64,000 bases of DNA, from positions 248,001 to 312,000 of the forward strand of contig JAGPCY010000002.1 in the NCBI GenBank assembly GCA_018057825.1, given 5' to 3'. Positions 27,681 to 36,673 of this stretch are shown here, in pieces. The notes below the pieces were generated by a model. That model made no database searches and was not told the origin of the DNA. It saw only the letters and a program-made list of their open reading frames with translations. Origin of the DNA: Kofleriaceae bacterium (GTDB lineage: Bacteria; Myxococcota_A; Polyangia; Haliangiales; Haliangiaceae). Within the stretch, counting starts at the first letter, position 1. Every line of letters starts with the position of its first letter. Made by a program: the position numbers and the translations under genes.

Positions 27681-30232
27681 TGGCCCCCGCACGCGCACGC
27701 TGGCTGATCGCGGCGACCGTCGCGCTCTTCGCCGTGCTCCTCGGGATCGGCGGCGCCGTCGCCCAGCCCGGGCCGACCGCGCGCTATCAGCTCGGCTCCA
27801 AGGCCTTCGTCGGCTCGCCGTTCATCCTGGCGATCGTCGTCGACGGGCTCGAGGAGACGCCCGCGGTCAAGGCGCCCGATCTGGCGGTGCCCGGGCTCGA
27901 CGTGGTGCGCGGCGACGCCGACTACCGCCAGGGCTTCCAGGTCACCTTCAACGGGCGCCGGGTCCAGCAAGGCGGCGGGACCTGGATCTTCACCTACCGC
28001 GTGACCGCCGCCGCCGCCGGCACCTTCCCCTTGCCGAGCCTGACGATCGCCCAGGGCGCGGTGACCGCGACCCTGCGCGCCGCCAACCTCGAGGTCGTCG
28101 ATCTGCCGTCGACGAAGGACATGGCGATCACCGTCGAGCTGCCGACCCGCCCGGTCTACATCGGCGAGACCTTCACCGCCGAGGTCCACTGGCTCCTGCG
28201 CAAGAACCCGCAGGGCCAGCAGTTCGGCGTGCCGCTCCTGGCCATGGACGGCGTCCTCGGTGTCGCGGTGCCGACGCCGACCGATCCGCGCCAGGTGCTG
28301 GCCTTCGCCACCGACAAGGGCGAGCAGGAGCTCGGCTTCACGCAGGATCGCGTGACCCAGGACGGCGTGACCTACGATCGCCTGCGCTTCCCGCTGCGGG
28401 TGACCGCGCGCAAGTCGGGCAAGCTGACCATCCCGGCGGCGTCGGTGGTGGCCGACCTCGAGATCGGCTCCGGTCGCGACGCCCTGGGCTTCCCGGTCCG
28501 GCGGACCGAGACCTTCCGCGCCCTCGATCAGGTCCGCACCCTGGAGGTGCGCCCGGTGCCCGAGACCGGCAAGCCGCCGCAGTTCGCCGGCGCGGTCGGC
28601 TCGACCTTCGCGGTCAGCGCTAGGGCCTCGCGCTCGGTGGTCCAGCTCGGCGAGCCCCTCGAGCTCGAGCTGACCTTGAAGAGCGACCAGCGCCTCGACG
28701 CGGTGCACCTGGCGCCGCTCGACGGGCCGGGCGGGCTGCCCAAGGGCAAGTTCGCGGTGCCGACCGAGGCGCCGATCGGCGAGCTGTCGGCCGATGGCTT
28801 GACCAAGACCTGGAAGGTCGCGATCCAGGTGACCGCCGCCGACACCACCGAGATCCCGGGGATCGGGTTCTCGTACTTCGACCCGACCAAGGCGGTCTAC
28901 CAGACCATCCACACTGAGCCGATCGCGTTGTCGGTCAAGGGCGGCGCGGTGGTCGGCGCCGCGGATGTCGTCGGCGCGCGACCGGTCGATCCGTCGGCGC
29001 CGGCGGCGCCCAGCGAGCCGACGGTGTCGTCGTTGGCCGGGGTCGATCTGGCGCTGTCGCCGCCCGGCGCCGGCCCCGGTGGACTGGCGCGCTCGACGAC
29101 CTTGGCGTTGGTCGCGTTTCTGTATCTCGTGCCCCTGGCGATCTTGCTCGGCGCTCACGTGCGGCGGAGGAGCGCGGCGCGGCGCGAGCTCGCGGGCGAG
29201 ACCAAGGCCGCGCTCAAGGCCCTGGCCGGCGCGATCGACCGCGCCCGCACCGACCCCGCCAAGGAGGCCGCCCTCGGGGTGTCGCGTCAGCTCGTCGCCG
29301 CCGGGCGCGCCCTCGGCCGTCGCCCCGACGAGGCCCTGATCGCGCGGATCGAGAACGCCGGCTTTGCCCCCGACGCCGCCGGTCAGCCGCTGCCGTCGGA
29401 GCTGCGGGCCGAGCTGGCCGAGCTGCTCGAGACCTGGACCCGCGACGCGCGGCGCGGGCCACGCCCCGGCGCGGGCGCGGGCGCCGTTGCGCTGCTCCTG
29501 GCCGCGGTGGCGGCTCCCGACACGGCGCGGGCCGACGAGAGCCGCAGCGCCGGCCGCGCCGCGTATCAGGACGCGATGGCCGCCACCGATCCGGCGGTCA
29601 AGCAGCGCGGCTTCGCGGCCGCAGCGGCGGCCTTCGCGCGCGCCGTCGAGGCCATGCCGTCGGCGGGGCTCTACGCCGATCTCGGCAACGCCGCGCTCGG
29701 CGCTGGCGATGTCGGCGCGGCGGTCCTGGCCTACCGCCGGGCGTTGACCCTCGCGCCCGACGATCGGCGGTCGGCGCGCAACCTGGCCTGGGTGCGGGGG
29801 CGCTTGCCGCCGGAGCTGCGACCCGCGGGCGCGTCGGCGGCGGACACCTTGTGGTTCTTCCACACCTGGCCGCGGTCGCGGCGGCTGATCGTCGGCGCGC
29901 TGGCGTTCGCGGTCGCGATCCTCGTGCTGGTGCCGTGGCGCGGGCGCCGCGCTCGTGGCCTGACCCCGGTCGCGGCGCTGGGCGGGTTGATCTGGCTGGC
30001 GATGTCGCTGTCGCTGGTCCTCGAGCGCGATCGCCCCGATGACGCGGTCGTGATGCAGGCCCTGGTCCTGCGCACCGCCGATCACGCGGGCGCGCCGGCG
30101 GCGCGAGCCACGCCGCTGCCGGCCGGCGTCGAGGTCGCGATCAGCGAGCGGCGCGGCGACTGGGTTCGCATCCGAGCCGGCGCGGTGACCGGCTGGCTGC
30201 CGGCCGCCGCCGTCGAGCCGGTCGCGCGCTGA
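27680..30232 (+). CDS. BatD-BatE fusion protein
   Basis: An 850-residue membrane protein. The N-terminal 430 residues form the BatD-like exported beta-sandwich part, including RPVYIGETFTAEVHWLLRKN and a KSGKLTIPA segment, with a membrane helix near 475-495. From about 610 the protein resembles BatE: a second hydrophobic helix, TPR repeats (AGLYADLGNAALGAGDVGAA, then AYRRALTLAPDDRRSARNLA), two membrane helices and a C-terminal SH3-like domain (ERRGDWVRIRAGAVTGWLP). BatD and BatE are usually separate genes. The start can be ATG 27680 or GTG 27677. Confidence 0.88.
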   Translation: MAPARARWLIAATVALFAVLLGIGGAVAQPGPTARYQLGSKAFVGSPFILAIVVDGLEETPAVKAPDLAVPGLDVVRGDADYRQGFQVTFNGRRVQQGGGTWIFTYRVTAAAAGTFPLPSLTIAQGAVTATLRAANLEVVDLPSTKDMAITVELPTRPVYIGETFTAEVHWLLRKNPQGQQFGVPLLAMDGVLGVAVPTPTDPRQVLAFATDKGEQELGFTQDRVTQDGVTYDRLRFPLRVTARKSGKLTIPAASVVADLEIGSGRDALGFPVRRTETFRALDQVRTLEVRPVPETGKPPQFAGAVGSTFAVSARASRSVVQLGEPLELELTLKSDQRLDAVHLAPLDGPGGLPKGKFAVPTEAPIGELSADGLTKTWKVAIQVTAADTTEIPGIGFSYFDPTKAVYQTIHTEPIALSVKGGAVVGAADVVGARPVDPSAPAAPSEPTVSSLAGVDLALSPPGAGPGGLARSTTLALVAFLYLVPLAILLGAHVRRRSAARRELAGETKAALKALAGAIDRARTDPAKEAALGVSRQLVAAGRALGRRPDEALIARIENAGFAPDAAGQPLPSELRAELAELLETWTRDARRGPRPGAGAGAVALLLAAVAAPDTARADESRSAGRAAYQDAMAATDPAVKQRGFAAAAAAFARAVEAMPSAGLYADLGNAALGAGDVGAAVLAYRRALTLAPDDRRSARNLAWVRGRLPPELRPAGASAADTLWFFHTWPRSRRLIVGALAFAVAILVLVPWRGRRARGLTPVAALGGLIWLAMSLSLVLERDRPDDAVVMQALVLRTADHAGAPAARATPLPAGVEVAISERRGDWVRIRAGAVTGWLPAAAVEPVAR

Positions 30233-30241
30233 GCGCGCGGC

Positions 30242-30592
30242 TCACGCCGCGGTCAGGCGCCGCACCATCCGCCGCAACCACGGCAGCGGGTGCTGGGCCA
30301 GGGCGAGGCGGGCGTCGTCGAGGCTGGGATCGAGGGTCAGCGCGCGCTCCCACTCGCTGCGCGCGCGGGCCAGCTCGCCTTGCTCGGCGGCCTCGTGACC
30401 TCGCGCGAAGGCCATGAGCGCGCGCCGCCGGGTCACCTGGGGCGTCAAGAGCGCGAGCTGGTGGAGCGCCGTCCGGGCCTCGGTCCACTTGCGGAGCTGG
30501 AGCAGCCGCTGCGCGTAGGTCTCGAGGGCGGCCTCGCTGGTGATGGCGTGGGCGGTGGCGGTGGGCGAGGGCGAGCGGACGGGCGCGGTCAT
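30242..30592 (-). CDS. Small TPR protein
   Basis: A 116-residue soluble protein with two TPR-like repeats: YAQRLLQLRKWTEARTALHQ and RGHEAAEQGELARARSEWER, then ALTLDPSLDDARLAL. No signal peptide is visible. It is convergent with the Bat operon and ends 9 nt from it. A role as a protein-protein adaptor is inferred only from the TPR fold. Confidence 0.75.
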   Translation of the reverse strand: MTAPVRSPSPTATAHAITSEAALETYAQRLLQLRKWTEARTALHQLALLTPQVTRRRALMAFARGHEAAEQGELARARSEWERALTLDPSLDDARLALAQHPLPWLRRMVRRLTAA

Positions 30593-30678
30593 ACAGCGCG
30601 GGCTTCGTACCGCGCCGTCGACGACGATGTGAGGGCGCGGTCCCGTAGCGCCCCGGTAGGCGCCGGGTAGGTCTCCGA

Positions 30679-30931
30679 CCTCCGCCTCCGCCTCGGCCTC
30701 GGTCTCGGTCTCGGCCTCGGTCTCGGTCTCGGTCTCGGTCTCGGCCTCCGTCTCCGCCTCCGCCTCGGACTCGGACTCGGTCTCGGTCTCGGCCTCGGTC
30801 TCCGCCTCGGCCTCGGTCTCCGCCTCGGCCTCGGTCTCGGTCTCGGTCTCGGTCTCCGCCTCGGTCTCGGTCTCCGCCTCGGTCTCGGTCTCGGTCTCCG
30901 CCTCGGCCTCGGTCTCCGCCTCGGCCTCCGA
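30679..30931. repeat. Hexanucleotide array 2 (about 40 units)
   Basis: A 250-nt array of CTCGGC, CTCGGT and CTCCGC units. On the minus strand it begins about 45 nt after the stop codon of the cytochrome gene at 30976, in the GAGRCC sense. Confidence 0.95.
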
Positions 30932-30975
30932 GATCTGACGTCACCCGCCCCGCGTCGCCCCGCCCTCGTCCCCGC

Positions 30976-31347
30976 TCACGGCGCCATACACGCCAGCCAC
31001 TCGCCGAGCTGCTGGCGCTCGGCCGGCGTTGGCCGCGGATCCTCGGGCGGCATGCCGGTGTTGACGGCGTTGGGCCCGGCGGCGGCGTACTCGTCGATGT
31101 GGTCGCGGACCGCGCGGATGCCGATCACGGTGTCGTAGTCGTGGAAGGCCGGCGCGCCGTTGCGAGCCGAGCCCGACTTGGCGCTGTCGTGGCACTCGAC
31201 GCAGTAGGTCGTCATGAACTGCCGACCGAAGTTCTCGTAGGTCAGGGTCGAGCCGGTTGGGCACACCCAGCCCGTGGGCTCGCCGTGGGAGTGATCGTGA
31301 CAGGCGGCGGCCAAGACCAGCGCGAGGAAGGCAGCGCGATACGTCAT
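30976..31347 (-). CDS. Haem c-binding lipoprotein
   Basis: A 123-residue exported lipoprotein with an N-terminal hydrophobic stretch and lipobox ([12 protein letters not shown]) followed by a single CVECH haem-attachment motif and a conserved [23 protein letters not shown] end. This end, with a Met available as the distal ligand, is that of small mono-haem c-type cytochromes. An in-frame GTG lies one codon upstream. It follows the porin-cytochrome operon at 31442-32904 on the same strand with 95 nt between, so all three could serve one electron-transfer chain. Confidence 0.8.
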   Translation of the reverse strand: MTYRAAFLALVLAAACHDHSHGEPTGWVCPTGSTLTYENFGRQFMTTYCVECHDSAKSGSARNGAPAFHDYDTVIGIRAVRDHIDEYAAAGPNAVNTGMPPEDPRPTPAERQQLGEWLACMAP

Positions 31348-31441
31348 CACCCGACCGTATCACCGGCGCGCCGCGGGGCGCGACCTTCGCGCCCTCACCG
31401 CCCCTGACCGAGCGAGGCGCGCCGCCCGTCCGCGACCTGGA

Positions 31442-32539
31442 TCACAAGCGGTAATGGAATTGCAACAGGCCGTAGCCCGAGTTCGGTCCGCCGCTGCCGA
31501 AGCCGATGGTCTGGAGCCGACCCATGAGCACCAGCTCGAAGTGCGGCTTGGGGAACCAGTGCAGGTTGACCTCGACGGTGTCGCGATCGACGTCCGCCAC
31601 CTTCACGTCTTGATCGTAGTGACCGAGGCCGACGTTCAGCATGTAGGCCTTGTGCGGGAACCAGGTGGTCATGAGGTAGCCGACGAGCTGATTGCGCGTC
31701 GGCCCGACCTCGAGGTTCTGCCGGACGTACTGGGCCTCGGCCTGGAACAGGAGCGCCGGCCCCTCGAGCCACAGCTTGCCGTTGACGCCGCCATGGGTGC
31801 GGACGTCCTCGTCGCCGTTGGCGTAGCGAGCCTGCACGCCGACCGAGGCGCGGCCGAAGCGCTTCTCGGCGTGGAGCGCGGCGCCGTCGGCGTCCTCGAC
31901 GCTCGACCGCAGGCGATCGCGTGAGAACCCGGTCAGGTGAACCTCGCCGGCGGCGCCGACCCAGCCCAGGGCGGCGGCGTAGCCCTCGCCGAAGAGCGGC
32001 GTGCCGCCGTAGCGCCGGGTGTACGCGGTGTGCTCGGCCAGGCGCAGGCCGAAGGTCGGCATGAAGCGGCCGATCCGGCCGTACCAGCCGTCGTCGCCGG
32101 GGTGCTGGGTCCACTGCACGTAGTGCTGGCGCGACAGGATCGCCGACGCCGGCTCGCCCTCCTTGGGGATGGTCACGCCCAGGTCGGCGACGATCTGCAC
32201 CGGGCCCTGATCGACCTGGCCGTGGAGCTCGACCTGCATCGGGAAGGCGGCCGGGCCGAGGCCACCGCCGCGGTCCGACGCGCCGGCCGCGAACCGGACG
32301 TCGCCGCCCAGGTGGAGCCAGTCGGGCAGGGTGGCGGCGCCGTGGAGGAACGTCGGATCGCCGCTCCAGGTGGCGTCGTCTTCCTCGGCCAGCTCGCCGT
32401 TGACGTTGAGCAGCCCGCCGCCGGTCGGCGACAGGTGGCACGCGCCGCAGGTCTGCTCGCGGGAGAGCTGGTACTGCGGGTAGGCGTGGGCGACGGTGGC
32501 GGTGGCCGCGAGGGCCGCGGCGATGAGGAGGGCGCGCAT
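31442..32539 (-). CDS. Outer-membrane beta-barrel protein with N-terminal CxxCH
   Basis: A 365-residue protein with a cleavable signal (ending AHAYP), then TCGACHLSPTGGGLLN, a haem-binding CxxCH, and long runs of alternating polar/hydrophobic residues ending in a hydrophobic strand with aromatic residues (LLQFHYRL), as in outer-membrane barrels. It could be an outer-membrane conduit that holds one haem at its periplasmic end. The start at 32539 overlaps the TAA of the upstream cytochrome gene (TAATG). Confidence 0.82.
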   Translation of the reverse strand: MRALLIAAALAATATVAHAYPQYQLSREQTCGACHLSPTGGGLLNVNGELAEEDDATWSGDPTFLHGAATLPDWLHLGGDVRFAAGASDRGGGLGPAAFPMQVELHGQVDQGPVQIVADLGVTIPKEGEPASAILSRQHYVQWTQHPGDDGWYGRIGRFMPTFGLRLAEHTAYTRRYGGTPLFGEGYAAALGWVGAAGEVHLTGFSRDRLRSSVEDADGAALHAEKRFGRASVGVQARYANGDEDVRTHGGVNGKLWLEGPALLFQAEAQYVRQNLEVGPTRNQLVGYLMTTWFPHKAYMLNVGLGHYDQDVKVADVDRDTVEVNLHWFPKPHFELVLMGRLQTIGFGSGGPNSGYGLLQFHYRL

Positions 32540-32904
32540 TACTCGAGCTCCGCGCCGTTGATGATCCAGCGCTCGATCAGGGCGATGTCGGCGTCGGGCA
32601 GCGGGCCGTCGATCGGCATGCGCTCCTCGCCGCTGGTGGTGAGGATGAAGATGATCGGGTTCGCGGGCGGATCGTCGGGCTGCACGACCAGGCCGTTGCG
32701 CCGGAAGGTCTCGCGCGACGCCTCGACGCTCGAGAAGTCGTAGCCCTCGCGCGCGGTGGCGTCGTTGTGGCACGTCGCGGTCGCGCAGTTGGGCTCGAGG
32801 ATCGTCTTGCTGATGTAGGCGAAGTCAGCCGGGCGGTCGTCGGTGTCGGCGGCGCAGGCGGCGGCCGCGAGGGCCAGGGTCGCGAACAGAAGGGGCGGGC
32901 GCAT
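32539..32904 (-). CDS. Haem c lipoprotein with CX4CH motif
   Basis: A 121-residue lipoprotein (signal ending LAAAACAAD). It contains ILEPNCATATCHND, that is C-x4-C-H, the spacing of planctomycete-type cytochrome c domains, and a later GEERMPIDGPLPDADIALIERWI, which supplies the Met ligand. The gene heads the operon with the barrel protein; the two products probably interact at the outer membrane. There is no evident heme lyase gene nearby. Confidence 0.82.
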   Translation of the reverse strand: MRPPLLFATLALAAAACAADTDDRPADFAYISKTILEPNCATATCHNDATAREGYDFSSVEASRETFRRNGLVVQPDDPPANPIIFILTTSGEERMPIDGPLPDADIALIERWIINGAELE

Positions 32905-33019
32905 ACAGCCTCCAGCCGTCGGCGACGGCCGACGTGGGCGCAGGTGTACCAGGATGGCGCGCCGGCCGCGAGATCTCGGCGGTCGTGGGTCGCGCGCGGG
33001 TGACCCGGGTCGCGCGCGG

Positions 33020-33048
33020 TTGACAGCGCGGCCGGCGATCGGTACGAA
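33020..33048 (+). promoter_or_regulatory. Sigma70-type promoter before the riboswitch
   Basis: TTGACA (33020-33025), a 17-nt spacer and TACGAA (33043-33048). The start of transcription would fall just before the riboswitch. Confidence 0.6.
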
Positions 33049-33057
33049 GCGCGCCGG

Positions 33058-33278
33058 AGGTCTCTAGCGAAGCGACGCAACCGAACCGCGATGGGTGACG
33101 GGAAGCCGGTGTGAATCCGGCACAGCCCCCGCTACTGTAACCGAGGACGAACGCGGCTCTCTCGCCACCGGGTCAAACCGGGAAGGCGCCGCCAGTAGGG
33201 TGAATCGGAAGTCAGGAGACCGGCCCACGCACAACCTCGAGGCGCGGCACGGCCGACGCCTCGGTCACGTGGGGTGAC
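33058..33278 (+). ncRNA. Cobalamin (B12) riboswitch with SD-sequestering hairpin
   Basis: The B12 box is clear: GGGAAGCCGGTGTGAATCCG, CAGCCCCCGCTACTGTAA, and downstream GAAGTCAGGAGACCGGCC. The expression platform appears to be translational: arms GTCAC (33264-33268) and GTGAC (33274-33278) close a small hairpin over GTGGGG just before ATG 33282. A further possible stem CGAGGCG/CGCCTCG (33238-33244 with 33257-33263) lies upstream. In known cases adenosylcobalamin binding turns expression off. Confidence 0.95.
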
Positions 33279-33281
33279 ACC

Positions 33282-34415
33282 ATGAAGCGACTGTGTTCGA
33301 TCTCTCTTGTCCTGTTCTCGTGGGGCCTGGCGGCGTGTGGCGACAACCTCGGCTCGGCCGAGCCCGACGCAACGACGGCGCCCGACGGCGGCCTCGACGC
33401 GACGCCGGCGCGCCGCACCGGGTTCGTGGCCTCGGGCGACTTCGGGACCACCGGCGTGTTCTCGACGGTCGACGTGGCCGCTGGGACGGTCATGGCCAAC
33501 GCCCTGGCCGGGGTCGCCGGCGGCGATCCCTACGTCCGGGCGCTGGGCGACGAGGTCCTGATCATCAACCGCGACCGCGGCGAGAACATCACGATCCTCG
33601 GCGGCAGCCCGCTGGCGCTGATCGATCAATACGGCACGGGCGGCGGCTCGAACCCGCAGGACGTCGCGGTGGCCGGCGGCAAGCTCTATGTGCCGGCCCT
33701 CGGCACCGCCGGCGTGGTCGTGATCGATCGCGCGACCCGGGCCCTGCGCACGATCGCGATCGCCGGCGATCCCGACGGTCGCCCCGACTGCGTCTCGGCC
33801 TTCGCCGTCGACGGCAAGGTGTTCGTGGCCTGTGGTCTCCTCGACAACTTCGCCGCCACCCGGCCGGGCAAGGTCGCGGTGATCGACGTCGCGACCGACA
33901 CCGTCACCACCAGCTTCGATCTGCCGGCGCGCAATCCGATCGGCCTGTTCGCGCGTGGCGGCGCGGCGCTCGGCGGCGATCTGCTGCTCGGCACCGCGCC
34001 GTCGTTCACCGACTACACCAGCGGCTGCGTGGTCCGGGTCACGACCGGCGCGACCCCGGCGGCCAACGGCTGCCTGGTCAGCAACCAGGACCTCGGCGGC
34101 CTGGCCAACCACATCGCCGTCGATCCCGACGACGGCACGCCGTGGGTCGCGGTCACCGGCTATGCCGGCCCGGGCTTCGACAACCCCTACGGTCGGCTGC
34201 GCGCCCTCGACCGCGCGTCGGGGGTGCCCGGGGTGGTGCGCTCGACCGCCGGCCAGCAGATCGACGACGTCGCCGCGTGTGGCGACGGCTACCTGATCAC
34301 CGCCGACGGCGCCGCCGGCGGCGTGCGGATCTGGAAGGACGGCGTCGAGCGGACCACCGCCGCCCTCGACATCGGCCGGCCGACCGGGTTCGGCAACAAC
34401 ATGGCGTGTCGGTAG
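33282..34415 (+). CDS. Surface beta-propeller lipoprotein under B12 control
   Basis: A 377-residue protein with signal and lipobox (LVLFSWGLAACGDN), an Asp/Ala/Pro linker to about residue 45 and then repeats of strand-rich units (VRALGDEVLIINRDRGENIT, PQDVAVAGGKLYVPALGTAG, VSAFAVDGKVFVACG), the pattern of a YncE/NHL-type beta-propeller. It is the only gene directly downstream of a cobalamin riboswitch. In Bacteroides the B12-capturing lipoprotein BtuG is also a beta-propeller, so a role in cobalamin binding at the cell surface is a fair inference, not shown. Confidence 0.8.
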   Translation: MKRLCSISLVLFSWGLAACGDNLGSAEPDATTAPDGGLDATPARRTGFVASGDFGTTGVFSTVDVAAGTVMANALAGVAGGDPYVRALGDEVLIINRDRGENITILGGSPLALIDQYGTGGGSNPQDVAVAGGKLYVPALGTAGVVVIDRATRALRTIAIAGDPDGRPDCVSAFAVDGKVFVACGLLDNFAATRPGKVAVIDVATDTVTTSFDLPARNPIGLFARGGAALGGDLLLGTAPSFTDYTSGCVVRVTTGATPAANGCLVSNQDLGGLANHIAVDPDDGTPWVAVTGYAGPGFDNPYGRLRALDRASGVPGVVRSTAGQQIDDVAACGDGYLITADGAAGGVRIWKDGVERTTAALDIGRPTGFGNNMACR

Positions 34416-34420
34416 CACGG

Positions 34421-34434
34421 CCGCCGATCGGCGG
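34421..34434 (+). terminator. Perfect 14-bp palindrome after the B12-controlled gene
   Basis: CCGCCGATCGGCGG lies 5 nt after the stop codon. There is no T-run, so it would have to work without one; the hexanucleotide array follows immediately. Confidence 0.4.
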
Positions 34435-34578
34435 GAGAGACCGAGACCGAGACCGAGGCGGAGACCGAGACCGAGACCGAGGCGGAGACCGAGGCCGAGG
34501 CGGAGACCGAGACCGAGGCGGAGACCGAGACCGAGACCGAGGCGGAGACCGAGGCCGAGGCGGAGACCGAGACCGAGG
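34435..34578. repeat. Hexanucleotide array 3 (GAGRCC units)
   Basis: About 24 units of GAGACC/GAGGCG type on the plus strand, that is in the sense direction of the gene at 33282-34415 and just downstream of its stop. A convergent gene ends 15 nt further on. Confidence 0.95.
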
Positions 34579-34593
34579 GCGAGTGCTCGGCGA

Positions 34594-36132
34594 TTACCGA
34601 CACACGTAGGGGCGGCGCTGGGCGCAGTGGCCGTCGCTCCAGGTGCCGCGGCCCTTGGGACGGAGCGCCGCGCAGTCCTCGCCGCAGGCGGCGTCGTCGG
34701 GCTGGCCCTTGCGCCAGCGGGTGAACCCGACGGGCGCGCCGTCGGCCCAGGCCCAAGTGCCCTCGGCGGTGCGATCCGACAGGCCGATCCACCAGCGCTC
34801 GCTCGAGATCGCGCGGGCCGCCTCGGCGATCGCCGCGACCTGCTCGGCGTCGTCGAGGCGCGCGAGCTGCAGGCCGTCCTGGCGACAGGCGGCCGCGGCG
34901 TCGTCCCAGGTCCGCGGCGTCGGGCACAGCGCGAAGGTCGTGGCGCCGACGGTGGTCGGCACACACGGCGCGGTCGGCGGCGCGCACGAGGCTGGTGGGG
35001 TCGGCCCGAGGCACGCCAGCTCGGCGCGGATCTCGGCGGGGCGCTCGGCGACGAAGCGGCGCAGGGCGGCCCGGGCATCGGCGACCTCGTCGGCGTCGGC
35101 CGGTCGCCGCGGATCGACCCGACCGGCGGCGTCGACCAGGATGAACCAGCGATCGAGGGTGCCGTCGCGGATCAGGGCGTCGAGGCGGGCCGCGGCCGCC
35201 ACCACCGCCAGCGCGAAGGTCGCGCGGCACGGCGCGTCGGCGAAGCACAGCTTGGCGACCAGGCCGCCGGAGTCGGTGAGGCGCAGCCGCGACTTGAAGG
35301 TCCGGTCCTGGCCCCACGGCAGGAGCGACCACCGGCCGGAGTCGCGATCGCGGTAGAGCCGGTAGTTATGGCCGTGGCGATAGCCATCGAAGTCGCCGAT
35401 GACCGCGGCCACCGCCAGGTAGCCCAGGACCCGCGGCAGATCGAGGGGCCCGTCGGGCGCCAAGAGCGCGTCGGGGCGGCGCGCCACCTCGGCCAGCGCG
35501 ATCAGATCGGTGTGGCCGACGTCGTCGCCGCCGTCCTGCTCGAAGCGCGGCGCGTCCTCCGGGTACAGGTCGCAGCCGAACTCGCCCTCGTACAGCGTGC
35601 CGTCGTCGTCGCCGAACACCCGCTTGAGCGGACCGCGATCGATGGCCTCGAGGTTGAGATACAGGCCCAGGTTGGCGCCGTCGACCACGAGCTGGGCCCA
35701 GCCGGTGCGCGGAGCCGGGACGCCGGCGCCGCGGTACAGCCGATACGCCAGGGCCTCGCGCACCGCGGTCGGATCCTCGACCAGGTTGTTCAACACCAGC
35801 TCGCGCTGCCCGAGGAAGCGCTGCTTGGGGACGAACTTGTCGAAGCGCAGCTTCCACGACGGCTTGCCGTCGAGGCCCTGGCGCGAGCGGTTGCCCTTCC
35901 ACCGCACGCCGACGTCGCCGAGCGTGGTGCCGGCGTAGCGGAACTCGGCCCGGACCCAGTCCTTGGGCCGCGCCGCCAGCGACGCGCGGGCGTCGTCGTC
36001 GAGGATGAGCTCGAAGCGCGGCACCAGGTGCTCGCCGAACAGATCGTCGGCCGAGGTCGCGAGCCCGGTCGGCGCCGGGGCTTCGGCGCAGCCCAGGGCG
36101 ACGGCGATCGCTGCGGCGAGGGCGCGGCGCAC
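34594..36132 (-). CDS. CotH-type kinase-like lipoprotein with C-type lectin domain
   Basis: A 512-residue protein from GTG 36132 with a lipoprotein signal (AAAIAVALGCAEAP). The CotH domain (about 40-330) has RAEFRYAGTTLGDVGVRWKGN, the LYEGEFGCDLY segment and the closing NYRLYRDRDSGRWSLLPWGQD, as in the spore coat CotH/atypical kinase family. The C-terminal 110 residues are a C-type-lectin-like domain (WDDAAAACRQDGLQLARL, WWIGLSDRTAEGTWAWADG, CAQRRPYVCR). A long open frame continues far upstream of this start but is the shadow of other genes. The protein is probably surface-exposed. Confidence 0.85.
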   Translation of the reverse strand: MRRALAAAIAVALGCAEAPAPTGLATSADDLFGEHLVPRFELILDDDARASLAARPKDWVRAEFRYAGTTLGDVGVRWKGNRSRQGLDGKPSWKLRFDKFVPKQRFLGQRELVLNNLVEDPTAVREALAYRLYRGAGVPAPRTGWAQLVVDGANLGLYLNLEAIDRGPLKRVFGDDDGTLYEGEFGCDLYPEDAPRFEQDGGDDVGHTDLIALAEVARRPDALLAPDGPLDLPRVLGYLAVAAVIGDFDGYRHGHNYRLYRDRDSGRWSLLPWGQDRTFKSRLRLTDSGGLVAKLCFADAPCRATFALAVVAAAARLDALIRDGTLDRWFILVDAAGRVDPRRPADADEVADARAALRRFVAERPAEIRAELACLGPTPPASCAPPTAPCVPTTVGATTFALCPTPRTWDDAAAACRQDGLQLARLDDAEQVAAIAEAARAISSERWWIGLSDRTAEGTWAWADGAPVGFTRWRKGQPDDAACGEDCAALRPKGRGTWSDGHCAQRRPYVCR

Positions 36133-36133
36133 G

Positions 36134-36673
36134 TCAGGCCGGGGTGCCGGGCGGCGGGGGCACGCAGTCGCAGTCGTCGCCGTCGGCGGTGCCATCGTCG
36201 TCGCCGTCGGACACCGAGTCGTCGCCGGCGCTGTCGGCCGAGTCGACCGTCGAGTCGGACTGCGACGGGTCGTCCGAGGCCGAGTCGTGGCTGGCGCAGT
36301 CGGCGTTCGAGGTCGAGTCGCTGTCGGCGTCGTCGGAGTCCGACATCGCCAGGGTGGCGCCGTCGTCGGTGCCGCCGTCATCATCGCCGCCGTCATCGTC
36401 GCCCGGGCCGTCGTCGTCGCCGCCGCTGGTCGGGTCGTCGCCGTTGGAGTCCGAGACGCTGTCCGAGGCGCTGGTGGTGTCGCCGCACACGTAGGCGTCG
36501 CGGCGGCCGTCGCCGTCGACGTCGACCGACTCCTTCGAGCCGGTGGCCTGCTTGCAGACCACGCCGTTGGCGGTGTCGTAGCAAGCGAGCGACTGAGCGG
36601 CGGTGCCGGTGTCGGTGGTGCAGGCGCCCGCGAAGGCGAGGCCGAGGAACGAGGCGAGGAGAGAAAGACGCAT
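36134..36673 (-). CDS. Asp/Ser-rich secreted lipoprotein
   Basis: A 179-residue product starting MRLSLLASFLGLAFAGACTT (lipobox Cys). After a short domain with three Cys residues and SVDVDGDGRRDAYVCGD (a calcium-binding-like DxDxDG motif) the rest is almost only Asp, Ser, Gly and Thr, ending in DCDCVPPPPG. It is strongly acidic and likely disordered or calcium-binding. The stop is 1 nt before the CotH start, so the pair is an operon. Acidic Ser-rich partners are known targets of CotH-type secretory kinases, so it could be the CotH substrate (inference). Confidence 0.75.
   Translation of the reverse strand: MRLSLLASFLGLAFAGACTTDTGTAAQSLACYDTANGVVCKQATGSKESVDVDGDGRRDAYVCGDTTSASDSVSDSNGDDPTSGGDDDGPGDDDGGDDDGGTDDGATLAMSDSDDADSDSTSNADCASHDSASDDPSQSDSTVDSADSAGDDSVSDGDDDGTADGDDCDCVPPPPGTPA

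Noticed and set aside
24996-27698. A 900-codon open frame antisense to the Bat operon
   Set aside because: It is the shadow of the GC-rich sense genes; low-complexity Leu/Gly/Arg content and no start signals. The sense genes have clear domains and overlapping start-stop junctions.
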